From Chitinophaga silvatica (GTDB taxonomy: Bacteria; Bacteroidota; Bacteroidia; Chitinophagales; Chitinophagaceae), in assembly GCF_003419895.1 (NCBI RefSeq), contig NZ_QPMM01000002.1:124001-188000 (forward strand): a stretch of DNA of 64,000 nucleotides, given 5' to 3'. The notes under the pieces were generated by a model. The model saw only the letters and a list, made by a program, of their open reading frames with translations. It had not been told where the DNA came from and made no database searches. A program made the translations under genes and the position numbers. Of this stretch, positions 27,420 through 35,083 are shown piece by piece (within the stretch, counting starts at the first letter, position 1; each line of letters opens with the position of its first letter).

Positions 27420-28214
27420 TTATTGCAACTTTTCAGCAGCACTCATTAAAGCAGTTACGGCAGCTTTGCCTTCATCTCCCAAATCAAGACTAAATTTATT
27501 TACATACAAATCGATATGCTGACGCATAACCGATTCATCCATCTCCTGTGCATGTGATGTCACATAGGAGGAGAGATTAGGATAAGTAGTATAACTATTT
27601 TGAAGGCTTTGGTGAATCAGCTCATCCAATTGCTTACGAATTTCGGCAGGCACGCTTTTTTTAATAAAGATGCCTCCTAATGGAATAGGATTACCGGTAG
27701 TTTTTTCCCAATATTCGCCCATGTCCATCAGCTTTACAAGTCCTTTTAACTGGTAGGTAAACCTGTTTTCATGAATAATTACACCAGCATCGACTTCACC
27801 GCTTAATACTGCATTTTCGATATCGGAAAACAGCATTATTTTTTTTTGTTTGGCATCAGGAAAGGCGATGGAGAAAAGTAGGTTTGCCGTAGTATTTTCT
27901 CCGGGTATTGCAATAGTCAGATTCGCTATTTCATCTAAAGGAATATCTTTTCTGGCTATAAGAAGTGGCCCGCATCCGCGACCTAATGCGCTTCCGGAGT
28001 TGAGCAATTCGTAGTTCTCTTTTACTTTTAAATATACGGCAAAGCTAAGTTTGGTGATATCTAATTTACCCTGTAAAGCCCAGTTATTCAGTGTTTCAAC
28101 ATCTTCGAGATGTGTGTCGAATGAAAAATTGCTGGTATCAATTTTCTTATTCACCAATGCATCGAAAATAAAAGTATCGTTTGGGCAGGGTGAAAAACCT
28201 AATGATAATTGCAT
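27420..28214 (-). CDS. mqnD: 1,4-dihydroxy-6-naphthoate synthase MqnD
   Basis: Enzyme of the futalosine (alternative) menaquinone pathway that converts cyclic dehypoxanthinyl futalosine to 1,4-dihydroxy-6-naphthoate. It has a periplasmic-binding-protein-like fold. Family motifs: LGFSPCPNDTFIFDALV at the start, LDITKLSFAVY, SGSALGRGCGPLL, IPGENTTANLL and DAGVIIHENRFTY. Length 264 aa is normal and no signal peptide is visible, in keeping with cytoplasmic function. It follows mqnB by 24 bp. Confidence 0.94.
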   Translation of the reverse strand: MQLSLGFSPCPNDTFIFDALVNKKIDTSNFSFDTHLEDVETLNNWALQGKLDITKLSFAVYLKVKENYELLNSGSALGRGCGPLLIARKDIPLDEIANLTIAIPGENTTANLLFSIAFPDAKQKKIMLFSDIENAVLSGEVDAGVIIHENRFTYQLKGLVKLMDMGEYWEKTTGNPIPLGGIFIKKSVPAEIRKQLDELIHQSLQNSYTTYPNLSSYVTSHAQEMDESVMRQHIDLYVNKFSLDLGDEGKAAVTALMSAAEKLQ

Positions 28215-28238
28215 ATTGAGTCTTTTTAGATTGATCTG

Positions 28239-28907
28239 TTATTGATTTCCGACCAGTGCTTTTATAGTATGAATTAATTCGTCATTTAAGGCTTTAACGG
28301 CCAAAGGAATTTTCCATTTACTTTTATCGCGGATTTCTACATAGTTTGAAATACTACGTATCTGCAGGAATGGAATATTGGCAGTCAGACAAGCATAGTG
28401 AAAAGCGGCCCCTTCCATACTTTCTATGCCGGGGATATATTTTTCATTTAACCTGGCGATGGTAGGTTCGCTACCGCTGACCAAATTTACGGTTACCCCG
28501 GTTACTTTGGGCAAATTTGGAACATAAGGAAGACTATTGAAGGTATTAACCAGGCTTTTTTCAGTAAATGGGGCCTGAGATGGTTGCCAGAGGCCTATAT
28601 CAAATAAATCTTTAAACTGATCATTATCTTCAGCTCCCAGATCGGCCAGATTTTCCTCTGCCACGAGTACCAGGCTACCCAGTTCTTTATTATGGTCGAA
28701 ACTCCCGGCAATTCCACCCTGAATAGCGATATCGGGTTGTTTTAAGGCCAGATAGGAACCTAAATTAAAAGCGGTATGCATCATACCAATACCGGCTATA
28801 AGGACCTCTATTTCCCAATTGGCAGGTAAAGTTGGGCGAAACTCCTCCAAAAACCCGATAAAAGGCTGTATTTCCAATGTAGTAGCCGCAGTAACCAATA
28901 TTTTCAT
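28239..28907 (-). CDS. mqnB: Futalosine hydrolase MqnB
   Basis: Nucleosidase of the futalosine menaquinone pathway that removes hypoxanthine from futalosine. It belongs to the MTAN/nucleoside phosphorylase family: MKILVTAATTLEIQPF at the start, AGIGMMHTAFNLG, IQGGIAGSFD and SMEGAAFHYACLTANIPFLQIRSISN, with the Glu of MEGA binding ribose. The ATG at 28907 is chosen over an upstream start five codons earlier because it matches the family. Length 223 aa. Adjacent mqnD supports futalosine hydrolase over MTA/SAH nucleosidase. Confidence 0.92.
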   Translation of the reverse strand: MKILVTAATTLEIQPFIGFLEEFRPTLPANWEIEVLIAGIGMMHTAFNLGSYLALKQPDIAIQGGIAGSFDHNKELGSLVLVAEENLADLGAEDNDQFKDLFDIGLWQPSQAPFTEKSLVNTFNSLPYVPNLPKVTGVTVNLVSGSEPTIARLNEKYIPGIESMEGAAFHYACLTANIPFLQIRSISNYVEIRDKSKWKIPLAVKALNDELIHTIKALVGNQ

Positions 28908-28970
28908 GGCATAAAAGTACATTAATTACTGAGTTGGCCATGTAAAACAATTGACAGGAATTAGGATAAA

Positions 28971-29002
28971 TTGGCAGTACTCATTTAATAGTGGTATTTT
29001 TG
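28971..29002 (+). promoter_or_regulatory. Bacteroidetes-type promoter upstream of the pterin synthase gene
   Basis: TTG at 28971-28973 and TATTTTTG at 28995-29002 are separated by 21 bp, matching the -33/-7 pattern TTTG-N19-23-TAnnTTTG. Transcription would start about 12 nt before the ATG at 29021. Confidence 0.55.
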
Positions 29003-29020
29003 CGAAAATTTTTTTCAAAA

Positions 29021-29434
29021 ATGATCTATTTAACGCGAGTAGAGAACTTTAATGCAGCGCATAAGTTATCTAACCCGGGCTGGAGCAAAGAAAAAAACGA
29101 GGAAGTCTTTGGTAAATGTGCTAATGAAAATTGGCATGGTCATAATTACGAACTACACGTTACAATAAAGGGAAATCCGGATCCTGAAACAGGCTTTGTT
29201 TTTAATGCTAAAACATTAGGAATTATTATCAGGGATACAATTATAGAGAAGATTGATCACCGTAATCTGAATCTGGACGTGGATTTTATGAAAGGCAAAT
29301 TCACCTCCGCAGAAAACCTTGCTATTGCCATCTGGGATCAATTAGCAAAACATTTACCAGCAGAAGTTCAGTTGCACTGTATTAAATTGTACGAAACGCC
29401 TAGGATATACGTAGAATACTATGGCGGTAAGTAA
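29021..29434 (+). CDS. 6-pyruvoyl-tetrahydropterin synthase/QueD family protein
   Basis: Zinc-dependent pterin enzyme acting on 7,8-dihydroneopterin triphosphate, the FolE product encoded next door. Zn ligands are the His of FNAAHKL and the two of HGH; the Glu of YETP is conserved. The catalytic loop is C-ANENW-HGH, that is Cys, five residues, then HGH. This spacing is that of eukaryotic-like PTPS, whereas QueD (queuosine) usually has Cys, three residues, HGH. The ATG at 29021 gives [16 protein letters not shown], 137 aa, and follows a good promoter. Annotation pipelines may still call it queD; the product is uncertain. Confidence 0.88.
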   Translation: MIYLTRVENFNAAHKLSNPGWSKEKNEEVFGKCANENWHGHNYELHVTIKGNPDPETGFVFNAKTLGIIIRDTIIEKIDHRNLNLDVDFMKGKFTSAENLAIAIWDQLAKHLPAEVQLHCIKLYETPRIYVEYYGGK

Positions 29435-29475
29435 ATGAAATAGCCAACTTTGGAACCTGTTTAAAACATATAAGA

Positions 29476-30063
29476 ATGGCGTATAATAAGATAGAAACTT
29501 ACGATGAAAACATTACAACAGGACTTATAGACAACTATAAAGACTGTTTACGACTATTGGGCGAGAATCCGGCAAGGGAGGGACTTGAAAAAACTCCTGA
29601 GCGGGTAGCTAAGGCTATGCAGTTTCTTACCCAGGGTTATCAGCAGGATGCTAAGGAAATTCTGGAAGGAGCTAAGTTTACCGAAGCATATAGCGAAATG
29701 GTGATCGTAAAGGATATAGAATTATACTCTATGTGTGAGCACCATATGTTGCCTTTCTTTGGTAAAGCGCATGTTGCCTATATACCTAACGGTTATATTA
29801 CTGGTTTGAGTAAAATTGCCAGAGTAGTGGATGTTTTTGCCCGCAGATTGCAGGTGCAGGAAAGACTAACTCACCAGATCCTGGATGCTATTCAGGAAAC
29901 CCTGCAACCACAGGGAGTAGCAGTTGTTATTGAGGCCCAACACCTATGTATGATGATGAGAGGGGTACAAAAACAAAATTCTCTTACGACTACTTCCGCC
30001 TTCAGTGGCCAATTTGGTAACGGAACTACCAGGGCCGAATTCATGAAACTAATAGGTAAATAA
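29476..30063 (+). CDS. folE: GTP cyclohydrolase I FolE
   Basis: Converts GTP to 7,8-dihydroneopterin triphosphate, the first step to folate and tetrahydropterins. The zinc site is the Cys and His of [22 protein letters not shown] together with the Cys of [33 protein letters not shown] is also typical. Length 195 aa is normal for type IA. It begins 41 bp after the pterin synthase gene and likely shares its transcript, so the two probably act in series. A long inverted repeat follows the stop codon. Confidence 0.96.
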   Translation: MAYNKIETYDENITTGLIDNYKDCLRLLGENPAREGLEKTPERVAKAMQFLTQGYQQDAKEILEGAKFTEAYSEMVIVKDIELYSMCEHHMLPFFGKAHVAYIPNGYITGLSKIARVVDVFARRLQVQERLTHQILDAIQETLQPQGVAVVIEAQHLCMMMRGVQKQNSLTTTSAFSGQFGNGTTRAEFMKLIGK

Positions 30064-30154
30064 TTTTCACACAAAGTAGCAAAGAAGCTAAGACGCAAAG
30101 AAATCTAAAATTAAATTCTTTGCCACTTTGCTTCTTTGCTACTTTGCGTGAAAA
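30064..30154. repeat. Long inverted repeat with CGCAAAG motifs between folE and fabD
   Basis: The 24-nt arm 30064-30087 is inverted at 30131-30154 with one mismatch. Inside it CAAAGAA (30096-30102) pairs with TTCTTTG (30116-30122), so the whole 91 nt can fold into one long hairpin. It starts right after the folE stop and may act as a terminator. The repeated CAAAG/CGCAAAG words resemble those in the element at 60413-60624, suggesting a dispersed family. Confidence 0.75.
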
Positions 30155-30206
30155 TTTCGTGAAACATTTTATATTTGAAAATTATTAATTTGATAATTAA
30201 ACTTAC

Positions 30207-31097
30207 ATGAAGCATGCTTTCATATTTCCCGGACAAGGATCTCAATTTCCGGGAATGGGTAAAAATCTGTACGAGTCAAATACCAAAGCCAAAGATCTTT
30301 TTGAAAAAGCTAATGAAATCCTAGGTTTCAGAATTTCGGATATCATGTTCAATGGTACTGAAGAAGATCTGAAACAAACCAAAGTAACTCAACCAGCTGT
30401 TTTTTTACATGCTGTAATTGCGTTTCTATGTACAGATCATGCAAATCCCGATATGGTTGCTGGTCACTCGCTGGGTGAATTTTCTGCTTTAGTTGCCAAT
30501 GGTGTATTATCATTTGAAGATGCGTTGAAGCTGGTGGCAATCCGCGCCAATGCAATGCAGAAAGCTTGTGAGGTTCAGCCTTCTACTATGGCTGCTATTT
30601 TAGCACTGGATGATGCTAAGGTTGAGGAAATCAGTGCTGCTGTTACTGCCGAAACCGGTGAAGTAGTTGTAGCTGCAAACTATAATTGTCCTGGTCAATT
30701 AGTTATTTCCGGCTCTATAAAGGGTATTGAAATTGCTTGTGAAAGGATGAAAGCTGCTGGAGCTAAGAGAGCCCTGGTATTACCTGTAGGTGGTGCTTTC
30801 CACTCTCCGTTAATGGCCCCTGCCAAAGAAGAACTGCAAGCTGCTATCAATGCTGCTGTATTCAATACTCCAAGCTGCCCTGTTTATCAGAACGTTGTTG
30901 CAAAAGCAGTAACCAATCCTGCTGAAATTAAACAAAACCTGATCGATCAGCTTACCGGTGCTGTAAGATGGACTCAATCCGTTCAGGCAATGATTGCTGA
31001 CGGAGCAACTGAGTTTACCGAAGTTGGTCCTGGTAAGGTGTTGCAAGGGTTAGTACAAAAGATTAATAAAGAAGCTGTAGTAAACGGCATCAACTAA
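30207..31097 (+). CDS. fabD: Malonyl CoA-acyl carrier protein transacylase FabD
   Basis: Transfers malonyl groups from CoA to acyl carrier protein in type II fatty acid synthesis. IFPGQGSQFPGMG is at residues 6-18, the nucleophile Ser88 lies in VAGHSLGEFSAL, and the catalytic His is in GGAFHSPLM near residue 198. GPGKVLQGLVQ at the end is typical. Length 296 aa is normal. A TATATTTG -7-like element occurs at 30170-30177. A terminator follows at 31104. Confidence 0.95.
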   Translation: MKHAFIFPGQGSQFPGMGKNLYESNTKAKDLFEKANEILGFRISDIMFNGTEEDLKQTKVTQPAVFLHAVIAFLCTDHANPDMVAGHSLGEFSALVANGVLSFEDALKLVAIRANAMQKACEVQPSTMAAILALDDAKVEEISAAVTAETGEVVVAANYNCPGQLVISGSIKGIEIACERMKAAGAKRALVLPVGGAFHSPLMAPAKEELQAAINAAVFNTPSCPVYQNVVAKAVTNPAEIKQNLIDQLTGAVRWTQSVQAMIADGATEFTEVGPGKVLQGLVQKINKEAVVNGIN

Positions 31098-31103
31098 TAT
31101 TTT

Positions 31104-31136
31104 AAAGGGTGGAAATTTTCCACCCTTTATTTTTAA
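31104..31136. terminator. Terminator after fabD
   Basis: AAAGGGTGGAA (31104-31114) pairs with TTCCACCCTTT (31118-31128) and is followed by T-rich sequence. It touches the stop of the convergent GNAT gene and may serve both strands. Confidence 0.8.
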
Positions 31137-31984
31137 ATATCCATCCCCATCTCATACTGGGAAATATATTGAGTTAATCCTGCCTGTTCAAGAAATGTAA
31201 TAATTCCCTTTTGTTCGTCATCGATATTAATAATAGAAAAGGGGCCGGAAAGCTGCTCTACTGCACATTTCAGCAATGCATTTCCTATTCCCTGTCTTCT
31301 GTATTCCTTTGCTACTCCAATACTGCGTATTCTTCTCGTATCGCGATGCACTGTAAGATACCCCACTGTTTTATCGTCGATTTTTGCTTCCCAGGTAATA
31401 ATATAGGCTGCTTCACGGATCATGCTTACTATCGTATTGGACCAGGATGGCGTCATATCAGAAAACTTACTTAATGCTGCCCAATCAGGGTTTTTGTTTT
31501 TAATGATGTTGATATCCGGAACTTTCTTTGAAAGCTTTATATCGCCCTTAAAACACTGAAAAAGGCGTAGCTTCCTAAAACCAGTGGAAGAATAGGATTT
31601 GATTGCAGGCAAATTGGTGCTGATAACCTCCAGTAACAATTGTTGTATTCCTCTCTCCTGATAAACCGGAATAAACTTATTATACATCTGCTGTACCAAC
31701 CTTTGCCCCCTATGAGAAGCTATAACTCCGGTACCTCCATTGTACAGGATTTTTGGATGCTTGTCGTTATCCGGAGCATGTAAAATAAAACCTCCAAGTT
31801 CATTATTAAAAAATGCTCCGATAGAATGTGGTAATTGCAGGTTTTCTGCTTCAATTTTTTGTTGAAGAATAGAAGGGGTAAGATGTAATGGAACTACATA
31901 ATCACTGAATGCGGTATTAAAAATATCGCATAAATAATTAATTGAAACTCCCTGTAACGTTTTGATGTTTGGACACTCAGCCAT
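31133..31984 (-). CDS. Tandem GNAT-family N-acetyltransferase
   Basis: 283-aa cytoplasmic protein with two GNAT-like halves. The first (about residues 1-150) has a degenerate acetyl-CoA loop in NGGTGVIASHRGQRLVQQMYN; the second (about 160-283) has the clearer motif A RSIGVAKEYRRQGIGNALLK with the R/QxxGxG/A signature. Such proteins acetylate amines on small molecules or proteins; the substrate is unknown. It is convergent with fabD and 74 bp downstream of another GNAT gene on the same strand. Confidence 0.82.
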   Translation of the reverse strand: MAECPNIKTLQGVSINYLCDIFNTAFSDYVVPLHLTPSILQQKIEAENLQLPHSIGAFFNNELGGFILHAPDNDKHPKILYNGGTGVIASHRGQRLVQQMYNKFIPVYQERGIQQLLLEVISTNLPAIKSYSSTGFRKLRLFQCFKGDIKLSKKVPDINIIKNKNPDWAALSKFSDMTPSWSNTIVSMIREAAYIITWEAKIDDKTVGYLTVHRDTRRIRSIGVAKEYRRQGIGNALLKCAVEQLSGPFSIINIDDEQKGIITFLEQAGLTQYISQYEMGMDI

Positions 31985-32058
31985 ATTAGAAAAGGTATGT
32001 CAACAATTTAGGAAGGATTGATGACATACCTTTCATGAATTATATGAATGGAATAATA

Positions 32059-32523
32059 TTATAGATCGATGCTGACATTGATCCATTCAGGATCAAATTT
32101 ATCTGTATATTTTTTATAGAAGTTGATAGCTGGTGTATTCCATTCCAATACCTGCCAGACTATCCCATTAAAATTCTTCTCCTTTGCTTCCACAATTAAT
32201 TGATCCAAAAGGAGTTTGCCTAACCCTTTACCTCTGAAGCTTTCGGTAACAAGAATATCTTCCAGATACATTCTGCATCCTTTCCAGGTGGAATAGCGAA
32301 TATAGTAAAGCGCAAATCCCTGTACTACTTCCTTCCCATCTACGAGGGTTGTTGCTACAAATGCTTTCCACACAGGATTTGGGCCAAATCCGGCTTCTTC
32401 AAAATGTGGAAGGCTAACAGTAACCTGTTCCGGCGCTTTTTCATAAATGGCCAGTTCCATTACTAATTCCATTAAACGCGGGCAATCTTCCTTACGCGCA
32501 ACTCTTATTTTAATATCTTCCAT
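32059..32523 (-). CDS. GNAT N-acetyltransferase, SSAT-like
   Basis: 154-aa single-domain GNAT. The acetyl-CoA site is YLEDILVTESFRGKGLGKLLLDQL with RGKGLG. The sequence IRVARKEDCPRLMELVMELAIYEKAPEQV at the start, VWQVLEWNTPAINFYKKY and the overall length match diamine/spermidine- and thialysine-type acetyltransferases (SSAT group). The actual substrate is an inference. It follows the serine hydrolase gene by 17 bp and is likely cotranscribed with it. Confidence 0.85.
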   Translation of the reverse strand: MEDIKIRVARKEDCPRLMELVMELAIYEKAPEQVTVSLPHFEEAGFGPNPVWKAFVATTLVDGKEVVQGFALYYIRYSTWKGCRMYLEDILVTESFRGKGLGKLLLDQLIVEAKEKNFNGIVWQVLEWNTPAINFYKKYTDKFDPEWINVSIDL

Positions 32524-32540
32524 ACTTATCTTTTGAAACT

Positions 32541-33689
32541 TTAGTCTGTTGGTTTCGAGTTAATTCCCAACGAATCCCCAATTTGCTTCAGAATAGCCGG
32601 CCACCAATCTACTGACCCCCATTTCTTACCAAAACGAACTATAACGGCCTGGGTACGCGGACAAATGTAAATAAACTGCCCCTTTGCACCTAGTGCAAAG
32701 TAATCAAAAGTTGAGTCATCAATTTTCCATCCCCACCAAAGGTATTTGTAATAACCATGGTTACTGGCTGTCCAACGGCTAAGAGGAGGATTCAATACCC
32801 CGAGGTACTTTTTACTGTCGGGCTTCGTAGCTGGTGGACAAACTGCTTCATGCAGCCAGTCGGTTGAAACGATTTGCCGGCCATTCATTTTCCCACCTTG
32901 CAGGCATAGTGCTCCAAACCTCACAAAATCCATTGCCCGGGCATTAAAGCCGCTTTCCATTTTGGCAAACCCTGAAGTTTTACTATCCAAACTCCAGGAA
33001 GCATCGGCTTCAGCACCAATGTATTGCCATATTTTTTCCTGAAAATATTGAGGAACAGGAACACCTGTAACTTTTTCCAGGATTAATCCAAGCAGCAGTA
33101 AATTGTAGTTGTTATAGTGGTAGGTGGTACCTGGACTTTCAATGACTTTGGCTTTTAAAGCTTGTTCACGGAGATTTAGGCCGTAGTAAACTTTGGCGTC
33201 ATCAGACCAGGGAGTTACCCCTTCCTGATATGATAAGCCAGAAGACATAGTAAGGAGATGTCCGATGGTAATGGAACCATGTTGAAAATGAGGTAGATAT
33301 TTACCGATAGGGTCTTCAATACTGGTAATTAAACCTTCATCGAGGGCGATTCCTACCAGCACTGCAACCATCGATTTTGCAACTGAAAAAGAGGTGTTTA
33401 TAGAATCTTTAGTATAACCATTGGCGTAATGTTCAAACAAAATCTGGTTTTGTTGCATGACAATGCAGGCAGTAGTTCCTGTTTGATCTAACAGAGGAAT
33501 AAGTTCAGCACTCAGCGGTTGTTGTTTAAACTGATATTCGATAGTTGGGGGCTGCCAGATGTCCGGGGCCGGGATAAAACTTGTAGTTGCAGGCCCTTTC
33601 TTAATAGTGGCAAATGGAAAGTACCGATAGTCAGTAATGCGGGGTACATTATGAAATATACACCTGTTCAGATAAATAAGCTTGTTCAT
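32541..33689 (-). CDS. Serine hydrolase of the class C beta-lactamase family
   Basis: Penicillin-recognising fold enzyme. The nucleophile motif SxxK is SVAK in NTSFSVAKSMVAVL, the YxN motif is in TTYHYNNYNLLLLG, and GAKGQFI near the C-terminus replaces the KTG box. This group includes esterases, D-amino-peptidases and beta-lactamase-like proteins; no claim on antibiotic hydrolysis is possible. A longer frame begins with TTG at 33734; the ATG at 33689 (382 aa) is preferred. No clear signal peptide is seen from either start. Confidence 0.85.
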   Translation of the reverse strand: MNKLIYLNRCIFHNVPRITDYRYFPFATIKKGPATTSFIPAPDIWQPPTIEYQFKQQPLSAELIPLLDQTGTTACIVMQQNQILFEHYANGYTKDSINTSFSVAKSMVAVLVGIALDEGLITSIEDPIGKYLPHFQHGSITIGHLLTMSSGLSYQEGVTPWSDDAKVYYGLNLREQALKAKVIESPGTTYHYNNYNLLLLGLILEKVTGVPVPQYFQEKIWQYIGAEADASWSLDSKTSGFAKMESGFNARAMDFVRFGALCLQGGKMNGRQIVSTDWLHEAVCPPATKPDSKKYLGVLNPPLSRWTASNHGYYKYLWWGWKIDDSTFDYFALGAKGQFIYICPRTQAVIVRFGKKWGSVDWWPAILKQIGDSLGINSKPTD

Positions 33690-33772
33690 GGTATAGAAAT
33701 CAATGGCATCACAAATATCGTGTAGCAAAATCAAACAATATTGTAATTTGTATGAATTCTAAGAGAGCGAAT

Positions 33773-34264
33773 ATGAAAAATGTTCTTCTTCCGTACATTT
33801 CCTATAATCATTGGGCGAACCAACAATTGACCAAAGCCTTATTGAAGTTAAAGCCTGAGCAGGTGGATATGACCTGGGGTAAGGCAGAAATTTCGGTCCG
33901 GGAATTGGTAAAACAGTTATGGACCTTTGAATTTAGCTGGTATCAGCGACTTTTGATGGTAGAGAAGGTGGTGGACCCGTCGGCCGGTTTCGAGGGGGAT
34001 TTTGAAGGGTTATGCAGCAGATGTCTGGAGCAATCAGCTTTATTGGAGAATTGGGTCAACACTGCAACAGTGGCCCGGTTGGATCATACGGTGGCCTATA
34101 CGTTGAAGAAGAATGAACATTTCAAAACGTCGGTTCGGGATGTGTTGCTGGAGGTCTGCAATGGAAGTTCATTGCTACGTGGACAGCTAATCGGTTTATT
34201 GCAGCAAATAGGGGTTACCAGGTTGCCGGTAATAGCTTATCGCAGTTTTAAGCCTAAAAAGTAA
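33773..34264 (+). CDS. DinB-superfamily protein lacking the metal-binding His residues
   Basis: Four-helix-bundle protein of the DinB/YfiT type. NVLLPYISYNHWANQQL at the start and the C-terminal LLRGQLIGLLQQIG match the fold, where members normally have a His in helix 2 and an H-x3-HRGQ motif. Here these positions read ELVKQLW and NGSSLLRGQ, so all three metal ligands seem lost. The in-frame ATG at 33752 would add seven residues; the one at 33773 matches the family. Function is unknown. Confidence 0.7.
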   Translation: MKNVLLPYISYNHWANQQLTKALLKLKPEQVDMTWGKAEISVRELVKQLWTFEFSWYQRLLMVEKVVDPSAGFEGDFEGLCSRCLEQSALLENWVNTATVARLDHTVAYTLKKNEHFKTSVRDVLLEVCNGSSLLRGQLIGLLQQIGVTRLPVIAYRSFKPKK

Positions 34265-34312
34265 CGTGTTTTTATTATTTTTACCAGATATTCTGCCTAT
34301 TAAAGTTCCGTT

Positions 34313-35011
34313 ATGAATGCAGCTTCCTCATTTTATAGTAAAGCGCCACGACACCTGGTGGCGGTAGATTGTATCATTTTTGGTTTCGATGAAGGTCGGT
34401 TGAAGCTGTTGATAATGGAACGTAAAGTGGCTCCTATGGCCGGTGAGTGGTCATTGGTTGGAGGCTTCGTACAGGAAGGGGAAGGTATAGATGAAGCCGC
34501 GGCCCGGGTCTTGGAATTTACAACGGGTCTGGATAATATTTATATGGACCAGCTTCATTGCTATGGAAGTGTTAACCGCGATACGGGTGCAAGGGTAATT
34601 TCTGTAGCCTACTATGCGCTGATTAGGATTAAAGACCATAACAGGCCACTGGCAAGAGAACATGGAGCCCATTGGTTAGAATTACATGAAATCCCTACAC
34701 TGATTTTTGATCATAATAAGATGATAGAAGATGCATTGGCGGCTTTACGCAACAATGCACAATTCCATCCCATTGGCTTTGAACTGCTACCGGAGAAATT
34801 TACGTTATCCCAACTCCGTAGCCTTTACGAAGAGATCTATCAACGCACCCTCGATAAGCGTAATTTCCGGAAAAAGATCCTTTCTCTGGATGTTATAGAG
34901 AAATTAGAAGAAAAGGATAAAACATCTTCAAAGAAAGGGGCACATCTCTATCGTTTCGATCCCGAAAAGTATGAAGCATTAAAACGCAAAGGGTTAGTTT
35001 TCGAGATTTAG
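34313..35011 (+). CDS. NrtR-like transcriptional regulator (degenerate Nudix plus winged helix)
   Basis: The N-terminal half (about residues 10-150) has a Nudix fold: LVAVDCIIFGFDEGRLKLLIMERK and GEWSLVGGFVQEGEGIDEAAARVLEFTTGL. The catalytic REUXEEXGU box is altered to RVLEFTTGL, so the metal-binding Glu residues are mostly lost. The C-terminal ~80 residues (FTLSQLRSLYEEIYQRTLDKRNFRKKIL) form the winged-helix DNA-binding domain of NrtR-type repressors. In Bacteroidetes this group includes the arabinose regulator AraR, so a sugar or nucleotide effector is likely, but no target gene is adjacent. Confidence 0.85.
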   Translation: MNAASSFYSKAPRHLVAVDCIIFGFDEGRLKLLIMERKVAPMAGEWSLVGGFVQEGEGIDEAAARVLEFTTGLDNIYMDQLHCYGSVNRDTGARVISVAYYALIRIKDHNRPLAREHGAHWLELHEIPTLIFDHNKMIEDALAALRNNAQFHPIGFELLPEKFTLSQLRSLYEEIYQRTLDKRNFRKKILSLDVIEKLEEKDKTSSKKGAHLYRFDPEKYEALKRKGLVFEI

Positions 35012-35083
35012 GAAAATGAACAAAATGGCTAACCGTTTTGCTTTTGTTTAGTGCTACTTTTATAGGGCGTAAAATACCCTTAT

